From Paenibacillus sp. FSL R7-0337 (GTDB taxonomy: Bacteria; Bacillota; Bacilli; Paenibacillales; Paenibacillaceae), in assembly GCF_037969875.1 (NCBI RefSeq), contig NZ_CP150218.1, positions 6,262,001-6,326,000 on the forward strand: a stretch of 64,000 nt of DNA, written 5' to 3'. A program made the translations under genes and the position numbers. Positions 1-7,944 of this stretch are shown here, piece by piece. Each line of letters opens with the position of its first letter. The stretch's first letter is position 1. Below the pieces are notes generated by a model. The model was given only the letters and a program-made list of their open reading frames with translations, searched no databases and was not told the origin of the DNA.

Positions 1-837
1 GGACTACCCAGCCGGAATATTAATACGACTGCGCCGCTCCTGTCGCTGATGGAGCTGGAGGAGGCCGGAGAGCTGAGTCTCGAATGGATAGAATGGCTAA
101 TGCACGGCCTGCCCCGGACGCTGGAGCAAGGCTATCAGCATGTGACTACGGGGACTCAGAAGCATGAGGTCTCACTCCATGAGAATGAGATCTGGATTGA
201 TACGTTGTTCATGGCGATTCTGTTCACTGCCAAAATGGGTGTGAAATACGACAACCCGCAGTGGCGCGAGACCTCACTGCATCAGTTGCTGCTGCACATT
301 AAATATCTGTATGACAAAAAAACCGGCTTCTTCTTCCATGGCTGGCATTTTGAAGAGCGCCATAACTTCAGTGAAGCCTTCTGGTGCCGCGGCAACGGCT
401 GGTTCGCCCTCGGCCTGCCGGAATATCTGGAGCTGATGCGGCCCTATCTGGCAGACGGAGTCTTCAGCTATCTCCAGCAGACATTACAGGCCCAGGCCGA
501 AGCCTTGCTCGCATGTCAGAGCGGGGACGGACTATGGCATACCCTGCTGGATGACTCTGGAAGTTATACCGAAACCTCCGGTTCGGCTGCGATTGCTGCC
601 GGTATTCTGAACAGTGTGCGCCGGGGGCTGCTCCCGGAGGCCTATAGCGAACCTGCTCTGCGGGCAATCCGTGCCATTCTGGACAGAATCGACGGTGAAG
701 GCACTGTGCTCGGGGTGTCCGGCGGTACTCCGATCGGCGCAGCCAAGGAGGACTACAAAGGGATCATCATTGCCCCTATGGCCTATGGCCAGGCGATGGC
801 GCTGGTTGCGTTGGGCGAAGCGCTGCATTACTGCTGA
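1..837 (+). CDS. Unsaturated rhamnogalacturonyl hydrolase, GH105/GH88 type (5' end outside window)
   Basis: The reading frame is open from base 1 and ends at TGA 835-837, so the N-terminus lies upstream of the window. The product resembles YteR/YesR-type hydrolases, which remove the unsaturated galacturonyl or glucuronyl residue from oligosaccharides released by pectin or rhamnogalacturonan lyases. They fold as an (alpha/alpha)6 barrel and are normally cytoplasmic. Visible family signatures are ENEIWIDTLFM (with the expected catalytic Asp), the aromatic stretch FFHGWHFEERHNFSEAFWCR, RGNGWFALGLPEYLELM, and a C-terminal GTPIGAAKEDYKGI-type segment. A strong hairpin follows the stop. GH105 and GH88 are hard to separate without a profile search. 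Confidence 0.85.
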   Translation, partial: GLPSRNINTTAPLLSLMELEEAGELSLEWIEWLMHGLPRTLEQGYQHVTTGTQKHEVSLHENEIWIDTLFMAILFTAKMGVKYDNPQWRETSLHQLLLHIKYLYDKKTGFFFHGWHFEERHNFSEAFWCRGNGWFALGLPEYLELMRPYLADGVFSYLQQTLQAQAEALLACQSGDGLWHTLLDDSGSYTETSGSAAIAAGILNSVRRGLLPEAYSEPALRAIRAILDRIDGEGTVLGVSGGTPIGAAKEDYKGIIIAPMAYGQAMALVALGEALHYC

Positions 838-859
838 GGCGGAAGGTCTGTGAATTAAA

Positions 860-905
860 CAAGCGGCAGCCAAGGACGAATCGTCCTCGGCTGCCGCTTG
901 TTTTT
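860..905 (+). terminator. Intrinsic terminator after the GH105 gene
   Basis: A 20-bp stem with one G-T pair (arms 860-879 and 881-900, tight loop) is followed by a T-run at 901-905. It lies between convergent genes and could also stop transcription arriving from the minus-strand kinase gene, though that side has no clear T-run. Confidence 0.85.
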
Positions 906-955
906 GCATAGCAAACCGTGAATGGATGCTAATGTAGTCATACACTTCACTCACC

Positions 956-1885
956 TCACGTATGCATGAACTCAATCTTGCTTCTGTACAAATTCAGAAT
1001 CCGCACCTGCTCCTCGCTAAGCTCCCCGAAGTTCCAATACATATGCATCAGGTTGTACTCAAACAGCTCTTTCAGTCTCATAAACAGCGGCAGTTTTCTG
1101 GACATCTCAACGGAGAGGGGATGCTCTTCCTTATATCCGTCCGTGATTGCCTTAGTTATCGCACGCTTATAGTCTATGAGGTTCTGTCCGCCCGCGAATG
1201 AGTACTCCAGCGCAGAATAGATCGGCACAGCTAAATCGTAGGCATAATAATGCCGCTCGCAATCCTGAAAATCAATCATCGTCAGCGCAGAGTCACTGTC
1301 CACCAGGGTATTGTTCAGCCACAGGTCGCCGTGGATTAAGCCGTAGTTCGCCTCATCTTTGGGCAGCATTCGGATCTGCTTGAGCACATCCTTCGCAATA
1401 TCCCGTATGGCCCGCTCTTCGGCAGGAATGTACTTGAGAAAATCATATTCATCGTTATCATACCAATGTGGAATCGGCCGGGCAGCTTCAGACTGCTGGT
1501 ATTCTTTGCTCACCTGATGCATTCTTCCTATTTGCTGTCCGAGGGTTCTGAGTATGGTTTTGTCCCATTTGGCCCGGGGGAGGTGGATTCCGGCTGCTGC
1601 CCGGAACAAGACCACGGACTTCGCTTCTTCATCCAGCAGCAGGGTGCTGATAAGTAAATCCTTTTCATTAGGTACAACCTCTGGCACCCGTACGCCCCGG
1701 TTGAACAGATAAGTAGTCCAGTTCACTTCAGCTAATTGTTCTTCATAGGTCTTATAATTCGTAATTCGGGCGAAGAAGATCCCCTTTTCCGAGTGGCAAC
1801 GGTACATTTCATTGGTAACGGCCTCCATACTGGAGAGTTGAACAGGATAGGTGTTATTGAGAAATTGCAATATTTGTGCTTGCAT
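956..1885 (-). CDS. Phosphotransferase of the APH/choline kinase superfamily
   Basis: This is a 309-aa soluble protein with the aminoglycoside phosphotransferase-like kinase fold. The catalytic loop reads LIHGDLWLNNTLV and the metal-binding motif is MIDFQDCERHYYAYDLA, both intact. The N-lobe is short and carries ARITNYKTYEEQLAE. The substrate cannot be read from sequence: relatives phosphorylate aminoglycosides, choline, homoserine or fructosamines, and spore-coat-associated CotS-like proteins share the fold. It is the last gene of a five-gene minus-strand array, 76 nt downstream of the GNAT gene. No resistance phenotype should be assumed. Confidence 0.8.
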   Translation of the reverse strand: MQAQILQFLNNTYPVQLSSMEAVTNEMYRCHSEKGIFFARITNYKTYEEQLAEVNWTTYLFNRGVRVPEVVPNEKDLLISTLLLDEEAKSVVLFRAAAGIHLPRAKWDKTILRTLGQQIGRMHQVSKEYQQSEAARPIPHWYDNDEYDFLKYIPAEERAIRDIAKDVLKQIRMLPKDEANYGLIHGDLWLNNTLVDSDSALTMIDFQDCERHYYAYDLAVPIYSALEYSFAGGQNLIDYKRAITKAITDGYKEEHPLSVEMSRKLPLFMRLKELFEYNLMHMYWNFGELSEEQVRILNLYRSKIEFMHT

Positions 1886-1961
1886 AAGATGCGTTACCTC
1901 CCGCGATAATTTCTGCAGCTGCGCTATCGTTCGTGAAGCTGTTCCGCAGCCCTGAACTGGC

Positions 1962-2414
1962 TTACAGATCTTGAGACAGGCGGATCATATCCACCACCTG
2001 CATCCCGTTCTCATAGATTTCTTCACTATAATGTCTGATGAAAAAGTCCTTGTCGATCCCGGTGATCCGGAAGCCGCATTTCTGATACAACGCAAGCTGG
2101 CCGATACTGGAGTTGCCTGTGCCTATCTCCAAAGTTTTGAAGCCGAGCCGTCTGGCTTCCTGAATGGCGTGATTCACCAGTTGCTTCCCGATTCCCTGGC
2201 TCTGGAACGCCTCATTCACTGCAATATTGACCAACTCGGCGGTCTCCGGCCGGGTAGGCAGTAACACATAGACACCGACCACACGGTGATCCGCCTCGGC
2301 AACGAAGCATTGCCCTCTTGCTACATAATCCTCAACCAGCTTCGGTGCAGGGTCGGCCAATACAAGCAATTCGGTAGGTGCTTGTTCACCCGTATGTAAT
2401 GCTCTGATCTCCAT
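1962..2414 (-). CDS. GNAT-family N-acetyltransferase
   Basis: This 150-aa single-domain protein has the GNAT acetyl-CoA-binding signature NEAFQSQGIGKQLVNHAI (Q/RxxGxG/A loop). It is preceded by the beta4 strand segment ELVNIAVN and followed by LALYQKCGFRITGIDKDFF, a typical C-terminal GNAT stretch. Family members transfer an acetyl group from acetyl-CoA to an amine, and the substrate here is unknown. It lies 38 nt downstream of the GrpB-DinB gene on the same strand, so co-transcription is likely. Confidence 0.88.
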   Translation of the reverse strand: MEIRALHTGEQAPTELLVLADPAPKLVEDYVARGQCFVAEADHRVVGVYVLLPTRPETAELVNIAVNEAFQSQGIGKQLVNHAIQEARRLGFKTLEIGTGNSSIGQLALYQKCGFRITGIDKDFFIRHYSEEIYENGMQVVDMIRLSQDL

Positions 2415-2452
2415 TTCTTATCTTCGCTCCTTGTTCATTAGCAGTTGTAGGG

Positions 2453-3442
2453 TTAGAGCCTCACGAATGTGATGTAATCAACAGGGGCAGGTTCTGCTCC
2501 TTCCATCCGGAGGGCACGGTTAATCTGCCCCCGGTGATACTGCCCGTGTAAAAGCACCTGCAGCAGGATGTCCCGGACGGAGGTCAGGAACGGAATTCCG
2601 CTCTGAGTTGTATAGTCAACCATCCTGTCCAGCGCGGATTCTTCCAGCTCTTGCACATAGCTGCGGTATTGCTCTGCATTCGCTTCGAACAGCCGCCGGA
2701 CCGCCGTCAGGTCTTCCGCTTCCTCCCATAGCCAATATTGTATGCTGCTCTTGCCCTGCAAGCGTGACAGCCAGACTTGCTCTGCCACCGCCACATGCCG
2801 CACCAGCTTCAGAAGCTCCGCGTCCTTCGTATGACTCGCTTCGAGCGCGTCCAAGATCTGCCCGTCCGCCCAGTACAGATGGTCCATCATGCGCATAATT
2901 GTCTTCATTTGAGTTCCTCCTTTTGAATTCACTTCATTGCTTGCGAACCAAGACAGCGCCTGTTGTTCCATCGAGCTCACAAATGCTTTTTTGGCTGGAC
3001 TATACTGACTGGTATCCTCGAAGCGATCCGCTAATTCTTGCTTGAAATGACTGTATCTTGCCGCTTCTTCCGGATTCGCACGCAAATAATCTCTAAATAT
3101 AAGATGCCGTTCAATCTGAGGATTGTCTGCCTGATAACAATGAAGGTGATGACTCCGTGCCTCACCGCCTTTGCGGAAAAGCCTCCTGCCGGGAATCCCC
3201 CATTCTCCACCTGCATCATATCCGAGCAGTGTCATCTTATCGTTGTAGGAATCGATTTTGGCTATGTCTTTTACAATACACATCATATCAATCACAGGTT
3301 TGGCCTTCAGGCCTGGTACTGAGGTGCTTCCAAAGTGCTCGAAACGTACAATTTCATCTGTGAAAATAGTAGTTAAAAACTCAGCCTCCTGCTGATAAAG
3401 TCTGATCCAGTCTGGATTATAGCCGCTAAGTCTGATCTTCAT
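2453..3442 (-). CDS. GrpB (UPF0157) - DinB two-domain protein
   Basis: This is one uninterrupted 329-aa frame. Residues 1-165 are a GrpB/UPF0157 nucleotidyltransferase-fold domain (FEHFGSTSVPGLKAKPVIDM, then HHLHCYQADNPQIERHLIFR). Residues 179-329 are a DinB/YfiT-like four-helix bundle with metal-ligand-type histidines (MMDHLYWADGQILDAL, VRHVAVAEQVWLSRL, LLHGQYHRGQINRAL). The two families are usually separate genes. A perfect Shine-Dalgarno followed by an in-frame ATG sits in the linker, so the DinB half may also be made alone. The function of GrpB is unknown; DinB-like proteins act in thiol transfer or stress responses. Fusion by loss of a stop codon is an inference. Confidence 0.85.
   Translation of the reverse strand: MKIRLSGYNPDWIRLYQQEAEFLTTIFTDEIVRFEHFGSTSVPGLKAKPVIDMMCIVKDIAKIDSYNDKMTLLGYDAGGEWGIPGRRLFRKGGEARSHHLHCYQADNPQIERHLIFRDYLRANPEEAARYSHFKQELADRFEDTSQYSPAKKAFVSSMEQQALSWFASNEVNSKGGTQMKTIMRMMDHLYWADGQILDALEASHTKDAELLKLVRHVAVAEQVWLSRLQGKSSIQYWLWEEAEDLTAVRRLFEANAEQYRSYVQELEESALDRMVDYTTQSGIPFLTSVRDILLQVLLHGQYHRGQINRALRMEGAEPAPVDYITFVRL
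2906..2925 (-). promoter_or_regulatory. Internal ribosome binding site in the GrpB-DinB linker
   Basis: On the minus strand the linker reads AAAAGGAGG, then 7 nt, then ATG (codon at 2906-2908, residue 179, in frame). This is a near-ideal Bacillales ribosome binding site exactly at the start of the DinB domain. It suggests either a second start that yields free DinB domain or the remnant of two once-separate genes. Confidence 0.7.
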
Positions 3443-3488
3443 ACAAAGTGCCCTCCCAGGTTAATGGATGTTTGGGTATCCATTCATG

Positions 3489-4502
3489 CTAAGTTTCTGC
3501 AGGTTCACCCTCTGAATTGATGGAAATGACGGCTTCGCTCAGCTGAGATGCTGCATTCGGAGGCAGATTCCTCTTATCAAATACCGCCTCCATGAATGCG
3601 GTTGCAGCTTCTGCGGTAACGGCATGAACGGGAACTGTGTGTTGATCACCGTAATGAAGCGGAATATCCGAAAAAGACATGTGCTGAGCCCCTTTTACCC
3701 GATAGAAATGGGCATTGTTCAGAGAGTTGAAGGCATAGCGCTGCCCATCGATATAATCGGATGCAATAGTCTCATTCATAGATGCTGCCATCTCCCGGTA
3801 CGCCGAAGCTTCTTGCCGCAGCAGCAGAACTGGAACAGAAGACTGTACGTCTTCCCGGCGTAAGAGGTGAAAACTGGGATCGAGCAGGACAGCAGCCTTG
3901 ATCCGGTGATCCTGCTTGGCGGCCTCCAGGGCGGCGGCACCTCCGAGCGAATGTCCCATGACAGCAACCTTAGCTAGGTCGAACAGCCCGGCGAGCTCAG
4001 CATCATCGGAGCGGTTAAGCATCTCAAGGACGTCCATAACTGCGTGTATAAATTGAATCCGGTTGTGGAGCAGACGGGACCAGCTGGGGTAGTCACTGCT
4101 TGCCAGCTCCGCCATTTCAGGTGCCTGCTTGAGATAGCTGCCGTCTGGAAATACGGTGAACACGGACTCACGCGGAGCGCTAATTGTAACTACCACGTAG
4201 TTTTTGGCGACTAACTTGGAAATCACTCCGAGATACATATCACGTTCAACACCGAATCCAGGGGAGAAGAGGATGACGGGATACCCTTCTGTTTTTGGAG
4301 CTAATGCCCCGCCTGTTGTTACACTGGCAATATTCAGGTTGTCCAGATCAACGCCCATCTCTGTCAAAAGCTTAGCTGCCTCTGCCTGGCAAGGTGCGTA
4401 CAGGTCTATACCCTTCACCGGATTTCCCCCGATTGCCGGATGAAAAATGCTAATAACGAGTCTGGGGCTTCCTTCCAGAACCTTTATGAATCTCCCAATC
4501 AT
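3489..4502 (-). CDS. Alpha/beta hydrolase, PAF-acetylhydrolase/dienelactone hydrolase-like
   Basis: This 337-aa serine hydrolase has an oxyanion-region motif PVILFSPGFGVERDMY, the nucleophile elbow VAVMGHSLGGAAALEAA (GHSLGG), an acid-strand candidate KAAVLLDPSF and a late His candidate GAQHMSFSDIPL. It resembles platelet-activating-factor acetylhydrolase isoform II-like or chlorophyllase-like bacterial esterases. No signal peptide is visible. It lies 46 nt upstream of the GrpB-DinB gene on the same strand. The substrate is unknown. Confidence 0.82.
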   Translation of the reverse strand: MIGRFIKVLEGSPRLVISIFHPAIGGNPVKGIDLYAPCQAEAAKLLTEMGVDLDNLNIASVTTGGALAPKTEGYPVILFSPGFGVERDMYLGVISKLVAKNYVVVTISAPRESVFTVFPDGSYLKQAPEMAELASSDYPSWSRLLHNRIQFIHAVMDVLEMLNRSDDAELAGLFDLAKVAVMGHSLGGAAALEAAKQDHRIKAAVLLDPSFHLLRREDVQSSVPVLLLRQEASAYREMAASMNETIASDYIDGQRYAFNSLNNAHFYRVKGAQHMSFSDIPLHYGDQHTVPVHAVTAEAATAFMEAVFDKRNLPPNAASQLSEAVISINSEGEPAET

Positions 4503-4537
4503 TATAGCTCACCTTTCTTAATGGATATATATTCCTA

Positions 4538-5524
4538 CTAAATAGACGCCTGCTTGTCTGTTTGGTTGCGGTGATTATCTCTTAATAGACTCAGCACAGA
4601 ATCTACGACAGCTTGCGGCTTATACAGTTGAATGGAATGCCAGCTATCCTCAATCACGATCTGCCGGGTATTTGCGGTTAACTGGAGGAGCTTCTTCTGT
4701 GATTGTTGCCAATCTTCATTTTGCCTTCCGGCGGATAATACAATGATTGGTAATTCCGGAACTAAAGGCTCAGACTCTATTAATTGGAGGGCACTTTCTA
4801 TAGTGCAGAGAGATTCCAGATAGGCCGCTTTATACGCATTATTTCGATAGCCGAGTGTATCCACTGTATGTTGAACTGGTGGAGGCAGCCGTTTGGCACC
4901 AATAGGTTGTTTTAATAGACGGGGCAACCCGATAGGGGATAAAAGATAACCCATTCTTAGTCGTCTCAGGTGCCGCAGCCGTTCTTCATATCTAATTTGA
5001 TTAAAAGTGGATTCTATGAATCTTTGTTCATGCGTGGAGTCCACAAGAATAATCCCGGAGACCTCTTCAGGATACTTAGCAGCAAACAGCCGCATGATCA
5101 TTCCGCCATAGGAGTGCCCTACAAGGATGTACGGGGGTTCTAATTCAAGCTGCGTCAATAATTTGCGCAGATCACAAACATAGCCTTCACAAGTCGGCTC
5201 TTTAATGGGCTTAGTACTCCAACCGAATCCGGCCCGGTCATAGGAGAGGACTTTGGTGTGCTTGGAACATTCGGGTTGCACTAATGACCAATCCAGAGCA
5301 CAACCGCCCATTCCTGCTTCTAATAGAATCGTCGGAAGTTTACTTGTGTCATTGCCGGTAACAATTGCATGAAGATGGTGTGCTCCCACTGAGATCATTT
5401 CTCCTGGAGCCTTATATTTATGTAGAGAATATTTGGACAGAGCGGCTTGAATCCATGTGAATGGAAGTCCGATCAGAGAAATAATGACGCGAAGAAGGCT
5501 TTCGGTAAAATTAATTTTGCTCAT
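4538..5524 (-). CDS. Alpha/beta hydrolase with N-terminal hydrophobic segment
   Basis: The start at 5524 is chosen over an ATG at 5569 because AAAGAGGTG sits just upstream of it. The product is 328 aa. An N-terminal hydrophobic stretch (LLRVIISLIGLPFTWIQAAL) probably anchors it in the membrane. The hydrolase core shows TILLEAGMGG (oxyanion loop), a DRAGFGWS strand, and the nucleophile elbow PYILVGHSYGGMIMRLFAAK. VDSTHEQ and EDSWHSIQ carry the likely acid and His. It belongs to the broad epoxide hydrolase/haloperoxidase-like group, and the precise reaction cannot be assigned. It is the first gene of the minus-strand array and diverges from iolG. Confidence 0.82.
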   Translation of the reverse strand: MSKINFTESLLRVIISLIGLPFTWIQAALSKYSLHKYKAPGEMISVGAHHLHAIVTGNDTSKLPTILLEAGMGGCALDWSLVQPECSKHTKVLSYDRAGFGWSTKPIKEPTCEGYVCDLRKLLTQLELEPPYILVGHSYGGMIMRLFAAKYPEEVSGIILVDSTHEQRFIESTFNQIRYEERLRHLRRLRMGYLLSPIGLPRLLKQPIGAKRLPPPVQHTVDTLGYRNNAYKAAYLESLCTIESALQLIESEPLVPELPIIVLSAGRQNEDWQQSQKKLLQLTANTRQIVIEDSWHSIQLYKPQAVVDSVLSLLRDNHRNQTDKQASI

Positions 5525-5655
5525 GAGACACCTCTTTTCCTGTTCTAACTTGCATAATATAGGATTCATTTAATTGATAAAGAGAAATCTCACGGTATCC
5601 ATTTCCTATTTTATTTCGGCCTACGCTTATCTGATCTTGTTGAGAAAAGATTTGC

Positions 5656-5684
5656 TTGAAGCTTTCCCTGGCATGAAGTATACT
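5656..5684 (+). promoter_or_regulatory. Sigma-A promoter of iolG-iolB
   Basis: TTGAAG at 5656-5661, a 17-nt spacer and TATACT at 5679-5684 form a good sigma-A promoter. The predicted start of transcription near 5691 lies just before the operator-like repeat at 5696-5714. Confidence 0.65.
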
Positions 5685-5695
5685 GTTCTCGGGAA

Positions 5696-5714
5696 GGTTA
5701 AGCGCTTACCCTCT
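5696..5714 (+). promoter_or_regulatory. Operator-like palindrome upstream of iolG (iol box 1)
   Basis: GGTTAAGCGCTTACCCTCT contains the perfect palindrome TAAGCGCTTA with a central CG, typical of LacI-family operators. The same 19 bases recur upstream of iolC at 9431-9449. Its position about 11 nt after the -10 box fits repression by blocking initiation or clearance. The LacI-type regulator encoded at 7945-8955 is the obvious candidate ligand. Confidence 0.7.
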
Positions 5715-5731
5715 GAGGAGGATAAGCGAAC

Positions 5732-6781
5732 ATGGTTAAACCAATTGTAGTTGGCATTATCGGTGCGGGAAGAATTGGACGCCTGCACGCAGACAATCTG
5801 CGTGCGATGCCGTCGTTCAAGCTGAAGTCCATAGCTGAAGCTATGATGAGTGAGGAATTGCTGGCCTGGGCAGAGAGCAGGGGGCTTGGCTCTGTTTTTG
5901 CTGCGGGTGAAGATATATTGAATGATCCTGAGATAGAAGCGGTGTTCATCTGCACACCGACCGATTCGCATGCGTCCTGGATTGAGCGGGCTGCGCGCGC
6001 GGGCAAACATATTTTCTGTGAGAAGCCAATTAGCCTCTCCTCGGAAGAGACCCAGCGGGCCTTGCAGGTGGCAGAGGACGCTGGTGTGCTGCTGCAAGTC
6101 GGCTTTAACCGCCGGATGGACCCCAGCTTCCGCAAGCTGAAGCGTCTGGTGGAGTCCGGAGAACTGGGGGATCCGCATATTGTAAAGATCACCTCGCGTG
6201 ACCCGCAGCCTCCCGGTGAGGCTTATGTACGGTCTTCGGGCGGGATGTTCATGGATATGACCATTCATGATTTCGATATGGCCCGTTATCTGGTAGGCAG
6301 TGAAGTGGCCGAGGTCTACACCCGGGGGGCGAATCTGATTGATCCGATGTTCGGCCGTTGCGGGGATGTGGACACCGCCGTCATTACACTGACGTTCGTG
6401 AACGGGGCGATCTGTGTGATCGACAACAGCCGAAAGGCCGTATACGGCTATGATCAGCGGGTAGAGGTCTTCGGGACGCTGGGTTCAGCGACCGCCGACA
6501 ATTGCCGCCCGACAACAGTGGAGGTATCCACCGCGACTTCGGTTACCCGCGATCAGCCGGAGCATTTCTTCCTGGAGCGCTATAACCAGGCATTTATGGA
6601 GGAGATTGTTGCGTTTGCCCGTTCGGTAAGGCTACAGGAGCCGGTGATCTGCAGCGGCCGTGACGGCGAAGCCGCACAGCTCATTGCTGAAGCAGCTAGA
6701 GAATCGTATCTGAGCGGACTTCCCATCAAGCTGTCTGTAACTGCTGCGGAAGCAGGATTTTCTGAACTGCAAGCCTTGTAA
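5732..6781 (+). CDS. iolG: Inositol 2-dehydrogenase (Gfo/Idh/MocA family)
   Basis: This 349-aa enzyme oxidises myo-inositol to scyllo-inosose (2-keto-myo-inositol) with NAD, the first step of inositol catabolism. The N-terminal Rossmann fold begins GIIGAGRIGRLHADNLRA. The conserved lysine is K98 in FCEKPISL, and the catalytic D175 and H179 lie in FMDMTIHDFDMARYL. Length matches the family. GAGGAGG precedes the ATG. iolB follows after 39 nt, and the promoter and operator lie directly upstream. Other Gfo/Idh sugar dehydrogenases look similar, but the surrounding iol genes make the call firm. Confidence 0.9.
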   Translation: MVKPIVVGIIGAGRIGRLHADNLRAMPSFKLKSIAEAMMSEELLAWAESRGLGSVFAAGEDILNDPEIEAVFICTPTDSHASWIERAARAGKHIFCEKPISLSSEETQRALQVAEDAGVLLQVGFNRRMDPSFRKLKRLVESGELGDPHIVKITSRDPQPPGEAYVRSSGGMFMDMTIHDFDMARYLVGSEVAEVYTRGANLIDPMFGRCGDVDTAVITLTFVNGAICVIDNSRKAVYGYDQRVEVFGTLGSATADNCRPTTVEVSTATSVTRDQPEHFFLERYNQAFMEEIVAFARSVRLQEPVICSGRDGEAAQLIAEAARESYLSGLPIKLSVTAAEAGFSELQAL

Positions 6782-6820
6782 GCGGATACAGATTCTGAAG
6801 ACAGAGGAGGATGAACGAAG

Positions 6821-7660
6821 ATGTCTGATCTACTGATTAAGGCCGGAGCGCCGGATAAGGATGGCTGTATCGCTGCGGTCAGCCCGGAGAGCGCCGGATG
6901 GAAATATGTCGGGTTCGAGGTGTACCAAATGCAGGCCGGAGCTACTCTGGAGCGAGATAGCGGAGGGAGCGAGATCTGTCTGGTACTGCTGGCGGGCAAA
7001 GCAGATGTAGTGGTGGATGGCGAGCGGTTCGCCGATATCGGCGGACGGATGTCGGTCTTTGAAGATAAGGCTCCTTATGCTGTATATGTTCCGGCGGGAG
7101 CGCACTATGAGGTTAGCGCATTGACAGAGCTGGAGCTTGGGGTCTGCCTTGCTCCGGGAAGCGGTAAATATCCGGCACGGCTGATTACCCCGTCGGATGC
7201 GGCAATCGAGGACCGCGGCTATGGCAGCATGACCCGCAAAATCGTAAATATCCTGCCGGAACACAGCGTAGCTGAGAGCCTGCTGGTGGTCGAGGTGCGC
7301 ACGGGCGGCGGCAATTGGTCCAGCTATCCGCCGCACAAGCATGACCAGGATAACCTGCCGGCGGAATCCTACCTGGAGGAGACGTACTATCACCGGGTCA
7401 ATCCCGCTAAGGGCTTCGTGGTGCAGCGGGTCTACAATGATGACCGCAGCCTCGACGAGACTATTGCTGTTCCTGATAAAAGCATCGTGCTGGTGCCGGA
7501 GGGGTATCACCCTGTCTCTGCGCCGCCGGGATATGACTCGTATTATCTTAACGTCATGGCCGGACCTGTCCGCACGTGGGTGTTCCACAATGATCCCGAC
7601 CATGAGTGGCTGTTCAAGCCGGGACAGAGCGGGTCTGCGGCAGCGTCAACGACAGAGTGA
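6821..7660 (+). CDS. iolB: 5-deoxy-glucuronate isomerase
   Basis: This 279-aa double-cupin enzyme converts 5-deoxy-glucuronate to 2-deoxy-5-keto-gluconate, the substrate of IolC. The IolB signature is clear: SSYPPHKHDQDNLPAESYLE followed by EETYYHRVNPAKGF, with His and Glu metal ligands. The C-terminus has VPEGYHPVSAPPGYDSYYL and ends in a DPDHEWL motif. It shares the iolG promoter and is closed off by the hairpin at 7720-7746. In many inositol operons iolB sits among the other iol genes; here it is grouped with iolG and separated from iolCADE by the regulator gene. Confidence 0.93.
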   Translation: MSDLLIKAGAPDKDGCIAAVSPESAGWKYVGFEVYQMQAGATLERDSGGSEICLVLLAGKADVVVDGERFADIGGRMSVFEDKAPYAVYVPAGAHYEVSALTELELGVCLAPGSGKYPARLITPSDAAIEDRGYGSMTRKIVNILPEHSVAESLLVVEVRTGGGNWSSYPPHKHDQDNLPAESYLEETYYHRVNPAKGFVVQRVYNDDRSLDETIAVPDKSIVLVPEGYHPVSAPPGYDSYYLNVMAGPVRTWVFHNDPDHEWLFKPGQSGSAAASTTE

Positions 7661-7719
7661 ATAGAGCCTAATAGGGTAGAAGGTTATCTAGCTTGGCAAC
7701 AAGCGAATGGATGATTATG

Positions 7720-7746
7720 GGGCTTCCGCGCAGCGGGAGCCTTTTT
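7720..7746 (+). terminator. Intrinsic terminator after iolB
   Basis: GGCTTCC-type stem (arms within 7720-7740, pairing GGCTTCCGC with GCGGGAGCC) followed by TTTTT at 7742-7746. It separates iolGB from the regulator gene. Confidence 0.8.
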
Positions 7747-7758
7747 CAGATAGATAAG

Positions 7759-7828
7759 AACTTATATGTTTTGGGGCCCCCGCAAAGTACCTGAGTCATC
7801 ATCGAAGCTAAAGCTTCACTTTGTGGGG
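7759..7828 (+). repeat. Interspersed hairpin element A, copy 1
   Basis: The element has an AACTTATATGTTTTGGGG lead-in, arm CCCCGCAAAGT, exactly 29 nt, then arm ACTTTGTGGGG. The 29-nt part holds an inner GAAGC-TAAA-GCTTC hairpin. Copies 2-4 lie at 39371-39431, 45109-45177 and 63209-63280, all in the same strand orientation. It lies between iolB and the regulator gene, after the iolB terminator. Confidence 0.85.
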
Positions 7829-7872
7829 TTATTTTGATAGCTGGTTTGCAGAAGAAACACGTACCCGGTAGA

Positions 7873-7901
7873 TAGACAGCATAGGTGGACTTCCTTATAA
7901 T
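7873..7901 (+). promoter_or_regulatory. Sigma-A promoter of the LacI-type regulator
   Basis: TAGACA (7873-7878), 17-nt spacer, TATAAT (7896-7901). The predicted transcription start near 7908 leaves too little leader for an ATG at 7918 and favours the ATG at 7945. Confidence 0.7.
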
Positions 7902-7944
7902 CGAAGGATAAGAAGGCATGAACGCAAAGGCGGGCTTAATAACG

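Noticed and set aside
956..1885. Aminoglycoside resistance gene
   Set aside because: Only the kinase fold is recognisable; this superfamily has many non-resistance members and no specific signature was seen.
5627..6268. 213-codon ORF on the minus strand opposite iolG
   Set aside because: It lies wholly antisense to the start of iolG and shows no protein-like pattern or ribosome site; it also covers the iolG promoter.
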